This document shows positions 8,165-15,912 of a stretch of 24,782 bases of DNA, piece by piece (within the stretch, counting starts at the first letter, position 1; each line of letters begins with the position of its first letter). The position numbers were made by a program, and so were the translations under genes. The stretch is from contig CAJTLO010000013.1 in assembly GCA_910577285.1 (NCBI GenBank), positions 1 through 24,782 on the forward strand. The letters are read 5' to 3'. Origin of the DNA: an uncultured Rikenellaceae bacterium. GTDB lineage: Bacteria; Bacteroidota; Bacteroidia; Bacteroidales; Rikenellaceae. Below the pieces are notes generated by a model. That model was not told where the DNA came from and searched no databases. It saw only the letters and a program-made list of their open reading frames with translations.

Positions 8165-9265
8165 ATGGCAGATAACAAAATGATAAGGGTCGGCATTACG
8201 CAGGGCGACATCAACGGCATCGGACCGGAGGTGATTATCAAAGCCCTTGCGGACCCGCGGATGAGCGAACTGTTCGTCCCGGTGGTTTACGGCTCCTCCA
8301 AAGTGTTTTCCTACTACCGCAAGGGACTTTCGGAAGGGGAAACCTTCTCGTACCAGATCGTGAGCGGTGCCCGCGAGGCGCGTCCCAAACGGGTGAACCT
8401 GGTGGAAACCGGTACCGGAGAGGTGCGCATCGAGCCGGGTACGGCCACCCGGGAGGGCGGCATCGAAGCGGTGAACGCGTTGCGCCGGGCGGCCGATGAC
8501 CTCGCGGCGGGCGATATCGACGTGGTGGTGACGGCTCCCATCAACAAGGAGAACGTGCAGGAGGCCGGTTTCGGCTTCACCGGCCATACGGAGTTTTTTG
8601 CCGATCGGTTCGGCGGCGAGCCGCTGATGGTCATGTGCAGCGAGCGCATGAAGGTGGGGCTCGCGACGATCCACGTGCCCTTGGCACAGGTGAGCGGAAT
8701 GCTCTCTCCGGAGCTGATCGTGCAGCGTCTGGAACAACTCAAGCGCATGCTCGTGACCGACTTCCGGATCGTCGAGCCGCGCATCGCGGTGCTGGGGCTC
8801 AACCCCCATGCCGGCGACGGCGGCCTGATCGGCGGCGAAGAGGAGACGGTGGTGCGTCCGGCCATGGCCGAGGCCGTGCGGCGCGGAGTGCTGGCTTTCG
8901 GCCCCTTTGCGGCGGACGGTTTCTTTGCGTCGGGCGGGTATGCCCGGTACGATGCGGTGCTGGCCATGTACCACGATCAGGGATTGATTCCCTTCAAGTC
9001 GCTCAGCACGGGCGGTGTCAACTTCACGGCGTCGCTGCCGGTGGTGCGGACGAGTCCCGACCACGGTGTGGCCTACGACATTGCCGGGCGGGGCGTGGCC
9101 GACGAGACATCCTTGCGGGATGCGCTCTACGCGGCGACGGATATTTTCCGCAACCGACGCTGGTATGCCGAGATCAGCGCCAATCCGCTGAAACACTACG
9201 AGCGCGAGCGCGGTGCCGACGTTTCGGTCAAAGACCTCAAGTTGTCGGAAGGGCACGAGGAGTGA
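8165..9265 (+). CDS. pdxA: 4-hydroxythreonine-4-phosphate dehydrogenase
   Basis: The product (366 aa) is PdxA, which oxidises 4-phosphohydroxy-L-threonine with NAD in the DXP-dependent pyridoxal phosphate pathway. The start shows the family signature VGITQGDINGIGPEVI. The three metal-binding histidines are visible at H170 (HVPLAQ), H215 (NPHAGDGG) and H270 (YHDQGLIPFK), close to His166/211/266 of E. coli PdxA. GHTEFFADRF around residue 141 is another conserved block. Length is slightly above the roughly 330 aa of the E. coli enzyme, as in other Bacteroidetes. A TACCTTTG promoter lies 55 bp upstream, and thrS starts 73 bp after the stop with no terminator between. Confidence 0.95.
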   Translation: MADNKMIRVGITQGDINGIGPEVIIKALADPRMSELFVPVVYGSSKVFSYYRKGLSEGETFSYQIVSGAREARPKRVNLVETGTGEVRIEPGTATREGGIEAVNALRRAADDLAAGDIDVVVTAPINKENVQEAGFGFTGHTEFFADRFGGEPLMVMCSERMKVGLATIHVPLAQVSGMLSPELIVQRLEQLKRMLVTDFRIVEPRIAVLGLNPHAGDGGLIGGEEETVVRPAMAEAVRRGVLAFGPFAADGFFASGGYARYDAVLAMYHDQGLIPFKSLSTGGVNFTASLPVVRTSPDHGVAYDIAGRGVADETSLRDALYAATDIFRNRRWYAEISANPLKHYERERGADVSVKDLKLSEGHEE

Positions 9266-9297
9266 AGCGATAACACGATAGATAGCAGGACAATGTG

Positions 9298-9321
9298 GCG
9301 GCCGGGTTTGTAGCCGGTCGC
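9298..9321 (+). promoter_or_regulatory. Hairpin just upstream of thrS
   Basis: GCGGCCGG (9298-9305) pairs with CCGGTCGC (9314-9321), with one G-T wobble, around an 8-nt loop. It ends 17 nt before the thrS start. It could be a translational control or intercistronic processing structure; there is no T-tract. Confidence 0.35.
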
Positions 9322-9338
9322 ATTATAATAGAGAAAAA

Positions 9339-11285
9339 ATGAGTCAAAACAGTGTCAAAATCACGTTCCCGGACGGCAACGTCAGGGAGTATCCGCAGGG
9401 GGTGACCCCTCTTCAGATTGCAGAGTCGATCAGCCAGCGGCTTGCGCAGGAGGTGCTGTCGGCGACGGTGGACGGCAAGGTGACCGACCTGGCCATGCCC
9501 ATCGAACGGGATGCTTCGGTGAAACTCCACAAGTGGGAGGATCCGGAGGGCCGGGCGACTTTCTGGCATACTTCGTCGCACCTGTTGGCCGAGGCGCTCG
9601 AAAGCCTCTATCCGGGGATCAAGTTCGGCATCGGTCCGAGCATCGAGAGCGGGTTCTACTACGACGTGGATTCGCCCGTGCCCATCACGGAAGCCGACCT
9701 GCCGAAGATCGAGAAGAAAATGGAGGAACTCGCCCGCACCAAGGAGCCGCTCGTGCGGCGGGAGGTGAGCAAGGCGGAGGCCATGCGGATATTCTCCGAG
9801 AAGGGCGACCAGTATAAGACCGAGCTGATCGGCGACCTGCAGGACGGGACCATCACGTTCTATACGAACGGTTGCTTCACCGACCTCTGCCGCGGTCCGC
9901 ACCTCCCCAATACGGGTTTGATCAAGGCCATCAAGCTCACCTCCGTGGCCGGTGCCTATTGGCGCGGCAACGAGAAGAACAAGATGCTCACCCGCATCTA
10001 CGGCGTCGCTTTCCCCAAGAAGTCGATGCTCGACGAACACCTTGCCATGCTCGAAGAGGCCAAAAAGCGCGATCACCGCAAGCTGGGCAAGGAGCTGGAA
10101 CTCTTCATGTTCTCGCCTCGCGTGGGGCAGGGCTTGCCCATGTGGCTTCCCAAGGGGGCCGCACTGCGGGAGAGGCTCCAGAATTTCCTGCAGAGCGTAC
10201 AGAAAAAATACGGTTACGAGCAGGTCATCACGCCGCATATCGGCATGAAGGACCTCTATGTGACCTCCGGACACTATGCCAAGTACGGCAAGGACTCCTT
10301 CCAGCCTATCCGGACGCCCGACGAGAACGAGGAGTTCCTGCTCAAACCGATGAACTGCCCGCACCACTGCGAGATATACCGCCACAAACCGCGTTCCTAC
10401 CGCGACCTGCCGTTGCGTTTCGCGGAGTTCGGCACGGTGTATCGCTACGAGCAGAGCGGCGAGCTGCACGGACTGACCCGCGTGAGGGGATTCACGCAGG
10501 ACGATGCGCACCTCTTCGTACGTCCCGACCAGTTGCTCGAGGAGTTCGAAAAGGTGATCGATATCGTGCTATATATCTTCAAGACGCTCAAGTTCGAGGA
10601 TTTCATCGCACAGGTGTCGCTGCGCGATCCGGCGAACAAGGAGAAGTATATCGGTAGCGACGAGAATTGGGAGAAGGCCGAACGCGCCATCATCGAGGCG
10701 GCCGAACACAAGGGGCTGAAGACGGTCGTGGAGCTCGGCGAGGCCGCTTTCTACGGGCCGAAGCTCGACTTCATGGTGAAGGATGCCTTGGGTCGCAAGT
10801 GGCAACTCGGTACGATACAGGTGGATTACAACCTGCCCGAACGGTTCGACCTGACCTACACCGGTGCCGACGACCAGCCCCACCGTCCCATCATGATCCA
10901 CCGTGCGCCGTTCGGGTCGATGGAGCGTTTCGTGGCCGTGTTGCTGGAGCACACCGGGGGCAAGTTCCCGTTGTGGCTTACGCCTCAGCAGGTGGTGGTG
11001 CTGCCCATCAGCGAAAAATTCAACGATTATGCGCAGAGTGTTTCAAAATTCCTGAATAATTCCGATATTCGTGCCGAGGTAGACTGCCGCAACGAAAAGA
11101 TTGGCAGAAAAATACGTGACAACGAGCTCAAACGGGTGCCTTTCCTGCTTATCGTGGGCGAAAAGGAGGAGGCCGAAGGTACGGTTTCCGTCCGCATGCA
11201 GGGCGAAGGCGACAAGGGCACGATGAAACGGGAGGAGTTCGCCGCCTATCTCGCCGACCTGGTGAAAAAGGAGGTCGAGGCATAA
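9339..11285 (+). CDS. thrS: Threonyl-tRNA synthetase
   Basis: The product (648 aa, the usual length) charges tRNA-Thr with threonine. Domains in order: TGS (about 1-63), the second N-terminal editing domain (about 64-240) with the HxxxH motif in HTSSHLLAEAL, the class II catalytic core (about 265-535) and the C-terminal anticodon-binding domain (about 545-645). The catalytic zinc Cys is C340 in MNCPHHC. Motif 2 is RYEQSGELHGLTRVRGFTQD starting near residue 369, and motif 3 is IHRAPFGSMERF. The ATG follows a short A-rich stretch, as is common in Bacteroidetes, and a small hairpin lies just upstream. infC follows within about 70 nt, the classical thrS-infC order. Confidence 0.97.
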   Translation: MSQNSVKITFPDGNVREYPQGVTPLQIAESISQRLAQEVLSATVDGKVTDLAMPIERDASVKLHKWEDPEGRATFWHTSSHLLAEALESLYPGIKFGIGPSIESGFYYDVDSPVPITEADLPKIEKKMEELARTKEPLVRREVSKAEAMRIFSEKGDQYKTELIGDLQDGTITFYTNGCFTDLCRGPHLPNTGLIKAIKLTSVAGAYWRGNEKNKMLTRIYGVAFPKKSMLDEHLAMLEEAKKRDHRKLGKELELFMFSPRVGQGLPMWLPKGAALRERLQNFLQSVQKKYGYEQVITPHIGMKDLYVTSGHYAKYGKDSFQPIRTPDENEEFLLKPMNCPHHCEIYRHKPRSYRDLPLRFAEFGTVYRYEQSGELHGLTRVRGFTQDDAHLFVRPDQLLEEFEKVIDIVLYIFKTLKFEDFIAQVSLRDPANKEKYIGSDENWEKAERAIIEAAEHKGLKTVVELGEAAFYGPKLDFMVKDALGRKWQLGTIQVDYNLPERFDLTYTGADDQPHRPIMIHRAPFGSMERFVAVLLEHTGGKFPLWLTPQQVVVLPISEKFNDYAQSVSKFLNNSDIRAEVDCRNEKIGRKIRDNELKRVPFLLIVGEKEEAEGTVSVRMQGEGDKGTMKREEFAAYLADLVKKEVEA

Positions 11286-11342
11286 GCAGCCGGAACGGTT
11301 CTTGCAGACCGATCCGATACAGAATTGGATGTTTTATTAATC

Positions 11343-11350
11343 GAGGAGGA
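11343..11350 (+). promoter_or_regulatory. Strong Shine-Dalgarno that fixes the infC start
   Basis: GAGGAGGA is complementary to the 16S 3' end. It sits 7 nt before the ATA at 11358 but inside the coding region if TTG 11325 were used. Most genes in this window lack so strong a site, which makes it notable. Confidence 0.65.
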
Positions 11351-11357
11351 CAAAACT

Positions 11358-11963
11358 ATAAACACCGTAAAGAAAACTTACCGTCCGAAGCCGGCTCCGT
11401 CGGGTGCCGGTCAGCAGCGCAGACCGTACCCGGGAAGGGTCGAGAAGGAAGCGCCCAACAGGATTAACGAACGGATCACCGTTCCGCAGGTACGTGTGGT
11501 GGGTGACGGCGTCGAGGGCGGTTCGGCGGTCATGCCGACCAGCCAGGCGCTCAGGCTCGCCCGCGAACAGGAGCTCGACCTGATCGAGATTTCGCCCAAG
11601 GCGGAGCCGCCCGTGGTGCGTATCGCCGATTACCAGAAGTTCCTCTATCAGCAGAAGCGTAAAGCCAAGGAGCTGAAAGCCAAAGCGGTAAAGGTAACGA
11701 TCAAGGAGATTCGTTTCGGTCCCCAGACCGACGACCACGACTACAACTTCAAGCTCCGCCATGCGCAGAACTTCATTAACGAGGGAGCGAAGGTGAAGGC
11801 GTACGTCTTCTTCAAGGGGCGTTCGATCGTCTTCAAGGAGCAGGGCGAAATTCTGTTGCTCCGTTTCGCGACCGATCTCGAGGAGATCGCGAAGGTGGAG
11901 ATGATGCCCAAACTGGAGGGTAAGCGTATGACGATGATGCTCGCCCCGAAGCCGAAAAAGTGA
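11358..11963 (+). CDS. infC: Translation initiation factor IF-3, probable ATA start
   Basis: IF-3 binds the 30S subunit, prevents premature 50S joining and enforces start-codon fidelity. The N-terminal domain begins at NRINERITVPQVRVVG, and the C-terminal domain contains VKVTIKEIRFGPQTDDHDY and ends KRMTMMLAPKPKK. No in-frame ATG or GTG precedes the conserved part. The open frame could begin at TTG 11325. However, the strong Shine-Dalgarno GAGGAGGA (11343-11350) lies 7 nt before an in-frame ATA at 11358, giving a 201-aa protein. Rare start codons (AUU, AUC, AUA) are an established feature of infC and underlie its autoregulation. The gene is co-transcribed with thrS, but no rpmI or rplT follows; a terminator comes instead. 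Gene identity is certain; the start is inferred. Confidence 0.9.
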   Translation: MNTVKKTYRPKPAPSGAGQQRRPYPGRVEKEAPNRINERITVPQVRVVGDGVEGGSAVMPTSQALRLAREQELDLIEISPKAEPPVVRIADYQKFLYQQKRKAKELKAKAVKVTIKEIRFGPQTDDHDYNFKLRHAQNFINEGAKVKAYVFFKGRSIVFKEQGEILLLRFATDLEEIAKVEMMPKLEGKRMTMMLAPKPKK

Positions 11964-12013
11964 TCGGTCGGCATCGATTCGTATAACGGAGTTCCCGCTT
12001 ACAGTCGGGAGAG

Positions 12014-12056
12014 AAAAAGCGAGGGAGGCATTCGTGCCTCCCTCGCTTTTTTGTGT
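12014..12056 (+). terminator. Strong rho-independent terminator after infC
   Basis: AAAAAGCGAGGGAGGCA (12014-12030) and its exact complement (12035-12051) form a 17-bp stem with a TTCG tetraloop, running into a T-rich tail. It closes the pdxA-thrS-infC unit and could work in both directions. Confidence 0.9.
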
Positions 12057-12418
12057 CTTTCTGCAAATAGCTGGTTATTAGTTTTTATCGCGTTATCCCG
12101 AAGGCTTTTCGGGCGTCTTTTATAGATTGTCCCGATGGTATAGCCGGGCATACGAACGAAGTGTACGGCAGTACGAAGGGTATTTTAGTGTGTAAGTATT
12201 TGATGGCTACTTCGGTAGATGAGTACATTTGAGTGGGCTTCAACCGAAGCGTACAAAAGGTTGAAGTTGGTTTAGTCTTGCTTTAAGAATGAGGGCAAAG
12301 TGTTTGCGCAGATGTTTCATGCGGCTTTGCATCGGGTTTGAAGAGCCTTTATTCGCATGGACGATCAGGGAACTATCGGGGCTTCGGCGGCCTTCCCAGC
12401 ATTTTTCCTGTGGGGGAA
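12052..12418. other. Gap with an orphan promoter, no convincing gene
   Basis: Between the infC terminator and the BACON relic I see no intact gene. Short reading frames on both strands show no domain. Several small inverted repeats occur, for example CTTCAACC 12238-12245 with GGTTGAAG 12259-12266, directly after a consensus promoter. The stretch may be the eroded 5' part of a deleted gene. Confidence 0.45.
12199..12231 (+). promoter_or_regulatory. Consensus promoter with no intact gene downstream
   Basis: TTTG (12199-12202) and TACATTTG (12224-12231) are separated by 21 bp, a full Bacteroidetes -33/-7 pair. The predicted start, near 12238, coincides with an 8-bp hairpin. No intact gene follows before the BACON fragment. 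Confidence 0.5.
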
Positions 12419-12442
12419 AGGAAAGAGGAATCGTCGCTGGCG

Positions 12443-12655
12443 GAAAATACCTTTCCTCAGGAGCGTAGCGGGAAGATCGCGGTTTCGGCATCGGGCAACG
12501 GAGCGGTGCCTTGTTCGGTTCGCGTGACGCAGCGGGCGGCCGATATCGTCTACGGACTCACCGTTGCGCCTGCCAACCTGGAGTTCGTCGGTAGGGATGC
12601 GCCGGCGCAGCAGGTGACGGTCACTGCCCAGGGGGCGGGGCTGACCTGGAAGCGG
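12443..12655 (+). pseudogene. BACON-domain protein fragment
   Basis: The translation of this stretch reads as the end of one BACON repeat and the start of the next. ERSGKIAVSASG and the strand ending VRVTQRA are followed by LTVAPANLEFVGRDAPAQQ and VTVTAQGAGLTW. BACON domains are Ig-like modules of surface or secreted carbohydrate-associated Bacteroidetes proteins. There is no signal peptide or upstream domain. After GLTW the frame turns into Arg-rich shadow sequence, while the neighbouring frame reads AEPIAAGLDAWNRM, which suggests a frameshift. I read this as an eroded internal piece of a larger surface protein. The domain call rests on pattern recognition only. Confidence 0.6.
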
Positions 12656-12827
12656 AACCGATCGCGGCGGGCCTCGATGCGTGGAACCGGATGGGGAGAG
12701 GAAGTTGTTGCCGGGCCGGAGGATGTGGTCGGCGGGCCGGGGCGATTCGTGCCGTCGCGGAAACGACGGAAGGCCGGTGGGGAAGATGGGCAGGAGCGTG
12801 GCGGAGGGAGAGTTGTATATAATATAT

Positions 12828-12835
12828 TATCTTTG
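12828..12835 (+). promoter_or_regulatory. -7 promoter element (TATCTTTG) of the glycosyltransferase gene
   Basis: TATCTTTG matches TAnnTTTG exactly and lies within a very AT-rich pocket in otherwise GC-rich DNA, 81 bp before the ATG of the glycosyltransferase. No clear -33 TTTG is present. Confidence 0.5.
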
Positions 12836-12916
12836 CATGGCCGGTGCGAAGGCGGCCCGAGAGGTCGGGTCCTTGCCGGAATGGCCGGGCCGAAGAGCTG
12901 AGAAAGAGAAAAATAT

Positions 12917-13852
12917 ATGAAGATTAGCGGATTTACCTTCATCAAGAATGCGGTGATTTACGACTTTCCGGTGGTGGAGAGCGTGCGGTCGGTATTGCCT
13001 GTGGTGGATGAATTCATCATCGTTGCCGGCGACAGCGCCGACGCAACCGACGAATTGCTGAAAGCGTTCGCCGACGAACCCAAGGTGCGGATCATCCGCA
13101 CGGTGTGGGATACGCAGACCTACGACCGCGGAGGCATGATCTACGCGCAGCAGACCGATGTGGGGCTGCGGGCCTGTACGGGCGACTGGTGTCTTTACAT
13201 TCAGTCGGACGAGATCATGCACCACGATGCGTTGCCCGTGATACGGGAGGCGTGCGCGAAGTATCTCGACGATGAGCGTGTGGAGGGTTTTCTGTTGAAA
13301 TACGTCCATCTTTACGGCGACTACCGGCACTACATCGATTCGCTTCACTTCGCCTATCCGCGCGAGATACGCATCGTGCGCAATCGGCCCGACATCCACT
13401 CGTGGCGCGATGCGCAGTCGTTCCGCGTGATGCCCGACTTCAACGGGCTGGATTACGACCGGGAGAAGGGAACGCGCAAGCTGCGGTGCATCCTGCTCGA
13501 TGCGCTCATCTTCCATTACGGGTGGTCGCGCGACCCGCGGTGCATGGTGCGCAAGGCGAACCATCACAATTCGCTCTACCTGAAAGATTACAAACCGGTC
13601 GTGGGGGTAGATTACTACGATTATGGCAACCTCAGCATGATGCCGCTCTACCGGGGGAGTTTCCCGCAAGCGGCGGAGGCACGGATGGCGGCTTACGACT
13701 GGGCGGAATATGTCCGGTACGACGGGCCGCGGCCCAACGTGGGCAAACGGTACGGCCTCAAGTACCGTACGGTGAATTTTATCGAAAAGCATATCCTGCG
13801 CGGCGGTCGGCGTATCGGCGGCTTCAAGAACTACAAACTGTTGAAAGGGTAG
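12917..13852 (+). CDS. Family 2 glycosyltransferase
   Basis: The product (311 aa) looks like a GT-A fold glycosyltransferase of family 2. It opens with ISGFTFIKNAVIYDFPVVES, then VDEFIIVAGDSADATDELL as the nucleotide-sugar binding strand, and CLYIQSDEIMH with the QSDE acidic cluster at 96-99 in the place of the DxD motif. No membrane segment or signal peptide is seen, so it should act on the cytosolic side, probably on a cell-surface glycan. The donor and acceptor cannot be inferred. It stands alone: its own promoter lies at 12828, the upstream neighbour is a decayed gene, and a strong hairpin follows. It is not part of a visible polysaccharide locus. Confidence 0.85.
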   Translation: MKISGFTFIKNAVIYDFPVVESVRSVLPVVDEFIIVAGDSADATDELLKAFADEPKVRIIRTVWDTQTYDRGGMIYAQQTDVGLRACTGDWCLYIQSDEIMHHDALPVIREACAKYLDDERVEGFLLKYVHLYGDYRHYIDSLHFAYPREIRIVRNRPDIHSWRDAQSFRVMPDFNGLDYDREKGTRKLRCILLDALIFHYGWSRDPRCMVRKANHHNSLYLKDYKPVVGVDYYDYGNLSMMPLYRGSFPQAAEARMAAYDWAEYVRYDGPRPNVGKRYGLKYRTVNFIEKHILRGGRRIGGFKNYKLLKG

Positions 13853-13931
13853 CGAGACCGGGAATCCGGTGCGTTCGTTTGGCCCGTCAGCTTTTCCTTT
13901 GCCGGACGGGATGGGGGATAGGCATTACGAT

Positions 13932-13967
13932 CGAGGGGGCTGCGCTTTTCAGAGCGCAGCCCCCTCG
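13932..13967. terminator. 15-bp hairpin between convergent genes
   Basis: CGAGGGGGCTGCGCT (13932-13946) pairs perfectly with 13953-13967 around a 6-nt loop. It lies between the glycosyltransferase (+) and the channel gene (-). It lacks a T-tract on either side, but its position suggests a shared terminator. Confidence 0.7.
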
Positions 13968-13990
13968 TGTCGTTCCCGACGGGCATACGG

Positions 13991-15205
13991 TCAGTTCTCC
14001 GGGACGGCCACCTCGCCCGAGTATTGGAAGGCGCGCAGGTTGAAGAGCGGCATCACGGCATAGATGTGGTCGAACAGGTCGGACTGCACGTTTTCGTAGT
14101 CGATCCAGCTCTGCCGGGCCGAGAAGCAATAGATCTCGATCGGCAGGCCGGTGGGACCCGGCTGGAGCTGGCGCACCATGTGGGTCATTCCCTGGTGGAT
14201 GTCGGGATTGTTTTCGATCCACTGCTCCATGTATTCGCGGAACGTGCCGATGTTGGTGAGGCGCCGCTCGTCGAGGTCGCTGGCACGGTTGGCGTTGTAG
14301 CTTGCCAGAACGGCCAGCTTTTTCTCCATGTAGCGATGCAGCAGCTGCGATGCGCCGAGCGTGGCGAGCTCTTCGTCGGAAAGGTAGTGGATCGAGGCGA
14401 CGTCGATGTTCACCGAGCGTTTGATGCGTCGGCCGCCCGACTCCTCCATGCCGCGCCAGTTGGTGAAGGACTCGGAAACGAGCTTGTGCGTGGGGATGGT
14501 GGTGATGGTCTTGTCCCAGTTCTGTACCTTGACCGTGGTGAGGCCGATCTCCCGGACCTCGCCGTCTACGCCGCGGCTGGGCATGACGATCCAGTCGCCC
14601 AGACGAACCATGTTGTTGGAACTGAGCTGAATGCCGGCTACGAAACCGAGGATGGGGTCTTGGAAGACGAGCATCAGCACCGCGGCGAACGCCGTCAGTC
14701 CGCCCAGCAGCACCGCGAGGCTTTCGTGGGTGAAGATGCTGATGATGATGAGCACCACGGCGCACCAGATGACCACCGCGATGACCTGTGTGATGATCTT
14801 CACGGGTTTGTCGCGTACGTTGGCCATCTTTTCGTAGACCCGGTTGATGCCTCCCAGAAATGCCGATGCGAGCAGGGCGCTCGCCACCACGATCCAAATG
14901 TCGAGCAGACGGTTGATCGTGGGCATGTGCTTCCATTGGATGGGCGAGAGGCCCGCACGCAGCACGATGGGCATGAAGAGCAGGGCGAGCCGGTTGAAGA
15001 ATCGCTGGTCGAGAAGCCATTCGCTCCATTGGTGGCGGGTGGTGCCGGCGATCCTCCGCACCAGGCGCGGCAGCAGTTTTTTGGCCGCCACGTAGGCGAC
15101 CCATCCGATCAGACTGACCACCAGCATGGTGAACAGAATGTTGACGGTTTCCGTGAGCCTCCCCTCCTGGAGGCCGAAACGTTCCAGTAGACTGTTTAGA
15201 TTCAT
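13991..15205 (-). CDS. YbdG/MscM-like mechanosensitive ion channel
   Basis: The product (404 aa) is an MscS-superfamily channel that opens under membrane tension to release solutes in osmotic downshock. Several N-terminal membrane helices are visible (ILFTMLVVSLIGWVAYVAA, IWIVVASALLASAFL, VIAVVIWCAVVLIIISIF). They precede the pore helix region LAVLLGGLTAFAAVLMLVFQ and the beta domain RLGDWIVMPSRGVDGEVREI. NWRGMEESGGRRIKRS is typical of the YbdG branch. The ATG at 15205 is preferred over an in-frame ATG at 15244, because the latter lies within the promoter -7 element (15242-15249). It is divergent from the HAD gene. Confidence 0.92.
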   Translation of the reverse strand: MNLNSLLERFGLQEGRLTETVNILFTMLVVSLIGWVAYVAAKKLLPRLVRRIAGTTRHQWSEWLLDQRFFNRLALLFMPIVLRAGLSPIQWKHMPTINRLLDIWIVVASALLASAFLGGINRVYEKMANVRDKPVKIITQVIAVVIWCAVVLIIISIFTHESLAVLLGGLTAFAAVLMLVFQDPILGFVAGIQLSSNNMVRLGDWIVMPSRGVDGEVREIGLTTVKVQNWDKTITTIPTHKLVSESFTNWRGMEESGGRRIKRSVNIDVASIHYLSDEELATLGASQLLHRYMEKKLAVLASYNANRASDLDERRLTNIGTFREYMEQWIENNPDIHQGMTHMVRQLQPGPTGLPIEIYCFSARQSWIDYENVQSDLFDHIYAVMPLFNLRAFQYSGEVAVPEN

Positions 15206-15241
15206 AAAAAAGCACGTGTGCGGGAGAAAGTCCCGTTTCGA

Positions 15242-15273
15242 CAAATATAGGGCATCCCCCTCTTCTTTCCAAA
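15242..15273 (-). promoter_or_regulatory. Consensus promoter of the mechanosensitive channel gene
   Basis: On the minus strand TTTG (15273-15270), 20 bp, then TATATTTG (15249-15242) form a full Bacteroidetes promoter. The expected start near 15235 gives a leader of about 30 nt to the ATG at 15205. Confidence 0.7.
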
Positions 15274-15283
15274 GCGCATTCCT

Positions 15284-15291
15284 TATCTTTG
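15284..15291 (+). promoter_or_regulatory. -7 element (TATCTTTG) of the HAD hydrolase gene
   Basis: TATCTTTG matches TAnnTTTG and lies 21 bp before the ATG of the HAD gene. Its -33 zone falls between the -33 and -7 of the divergent channel promoter, so the two promoters overlap. Confidence 0.55.
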
Positions 15292-15312
15292 CCCCGTTAA
15301 GAAAATCTGCGT

Positions 15313-15912
15313 ATGATGATAGAGAGTGTGGTGTTCGACCTGGGCGGTGTGGTGATCGGGCGCGATTACGACCGCTACGGTCCCGAAATAGCCGAGTTTT
15401 CGTTCTTGCAGGGCGACCGTCCCTTTCCCGATTGGTGGAAGCGGTACGATCTCGGTACGGCCTCCCGCAGCGAGGTGGTGGAGGCGGTATGCGCTGAGAG
15501 CGGGCTGGCGCCCGACCGGGCGTCGGCGAAGCTGGACCGGCTCATGGAGCTGTTCAACGAGTTCGACGATACGGTGGAGCTGATACGCGAGCTTTCGGCG
15601 AAAGGGTACGGACTCTACGTGCTCTCCAACATGCCGGCCGAATTTTACGACTACGTCAGCCGTTTCGACGTATTCCGCTACTTCGACGGTCAGATCGTTT
15701 CGAGCCGCGAAGGGCTTGCCAAGCCTGATCCGCGCATGTTCGCGCTGTTGACCGAGAGGTATGGCCTGCGTCCCGAAACGACGCTTTTCGTAGACGACAA
15801 GCCGTCGAACACCACGGCGGCGGCCCGGCTCGGATTCGCCGTCCACACCTTCGTGCCGGGGTGCGGAAGCTGCGACCGCATTCGGGAGCTGGTGGCTGGG
15901 GAACGTCGATGA
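15313..15912 (+). CDS. HAD-superfamily hydrolase (YihX-like phosphatase)
   Basis: The product (199 aa) is a HAD subfamily IA hydrolase, probably a small-molecule phosphatase. All four motifs are visible: motif I VVFDLGGVVIG with nucleophile D9 and the DxG variant seen in the YihX / epoxide-hydrolase-like branch; motif II LSNM with S105; motif III LAKPDP with K137; motif IV FVDDKPSN with D161-D162. The helical cap lies at about 20-95. The substrate is unknown; sugar phosphates are likely for this branch. Two adjacent ATGs (15313 and 15316) are possible starts. Its stop overlaps the next ATG (ATGA), coupling it to the AlkD-like fragment. Confidence 0.9.
   Translation: MMIESVVFDLGGVVIGRDYDRYGPEIAEFSFLQGDRPFPDWWKRYDLGTASRSEVVEAVCAESGLAPDRASAKLDRLMELFNEFDDTVELIRELSAKGYGLYVLSNMPAEFYDYVSRFDVFRYFDGQIVSSREGLAKPDPRMFALLTERYGLRPETTLFVDDKPSNTTAAARLGFAVHTFVPGCGSCDRIRELVAGERR

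Noticed and set aside
12338..12901. Complete 187-aa gene
   Set aside because: Only residues 36-106 look like protein (BACON). The ends are low-complexity Arg/Gly-rich shadow sequence, so it is treated as a relic.
12052..12916. tRNA, insertion sequence or defence gene in the gap after infC
   Set aside because: No cloverleaf, no terminal inverted repeats with a target duplication and no transposase domain were found; only small hairpins and the BACON relic.
13967..15190. Plus-strand 407-codon frame opposite the channel gene
   Set aside because: His/Asp/Val-rich shadow. The minus-strand frame has clear membrane helices and the MscS domain.
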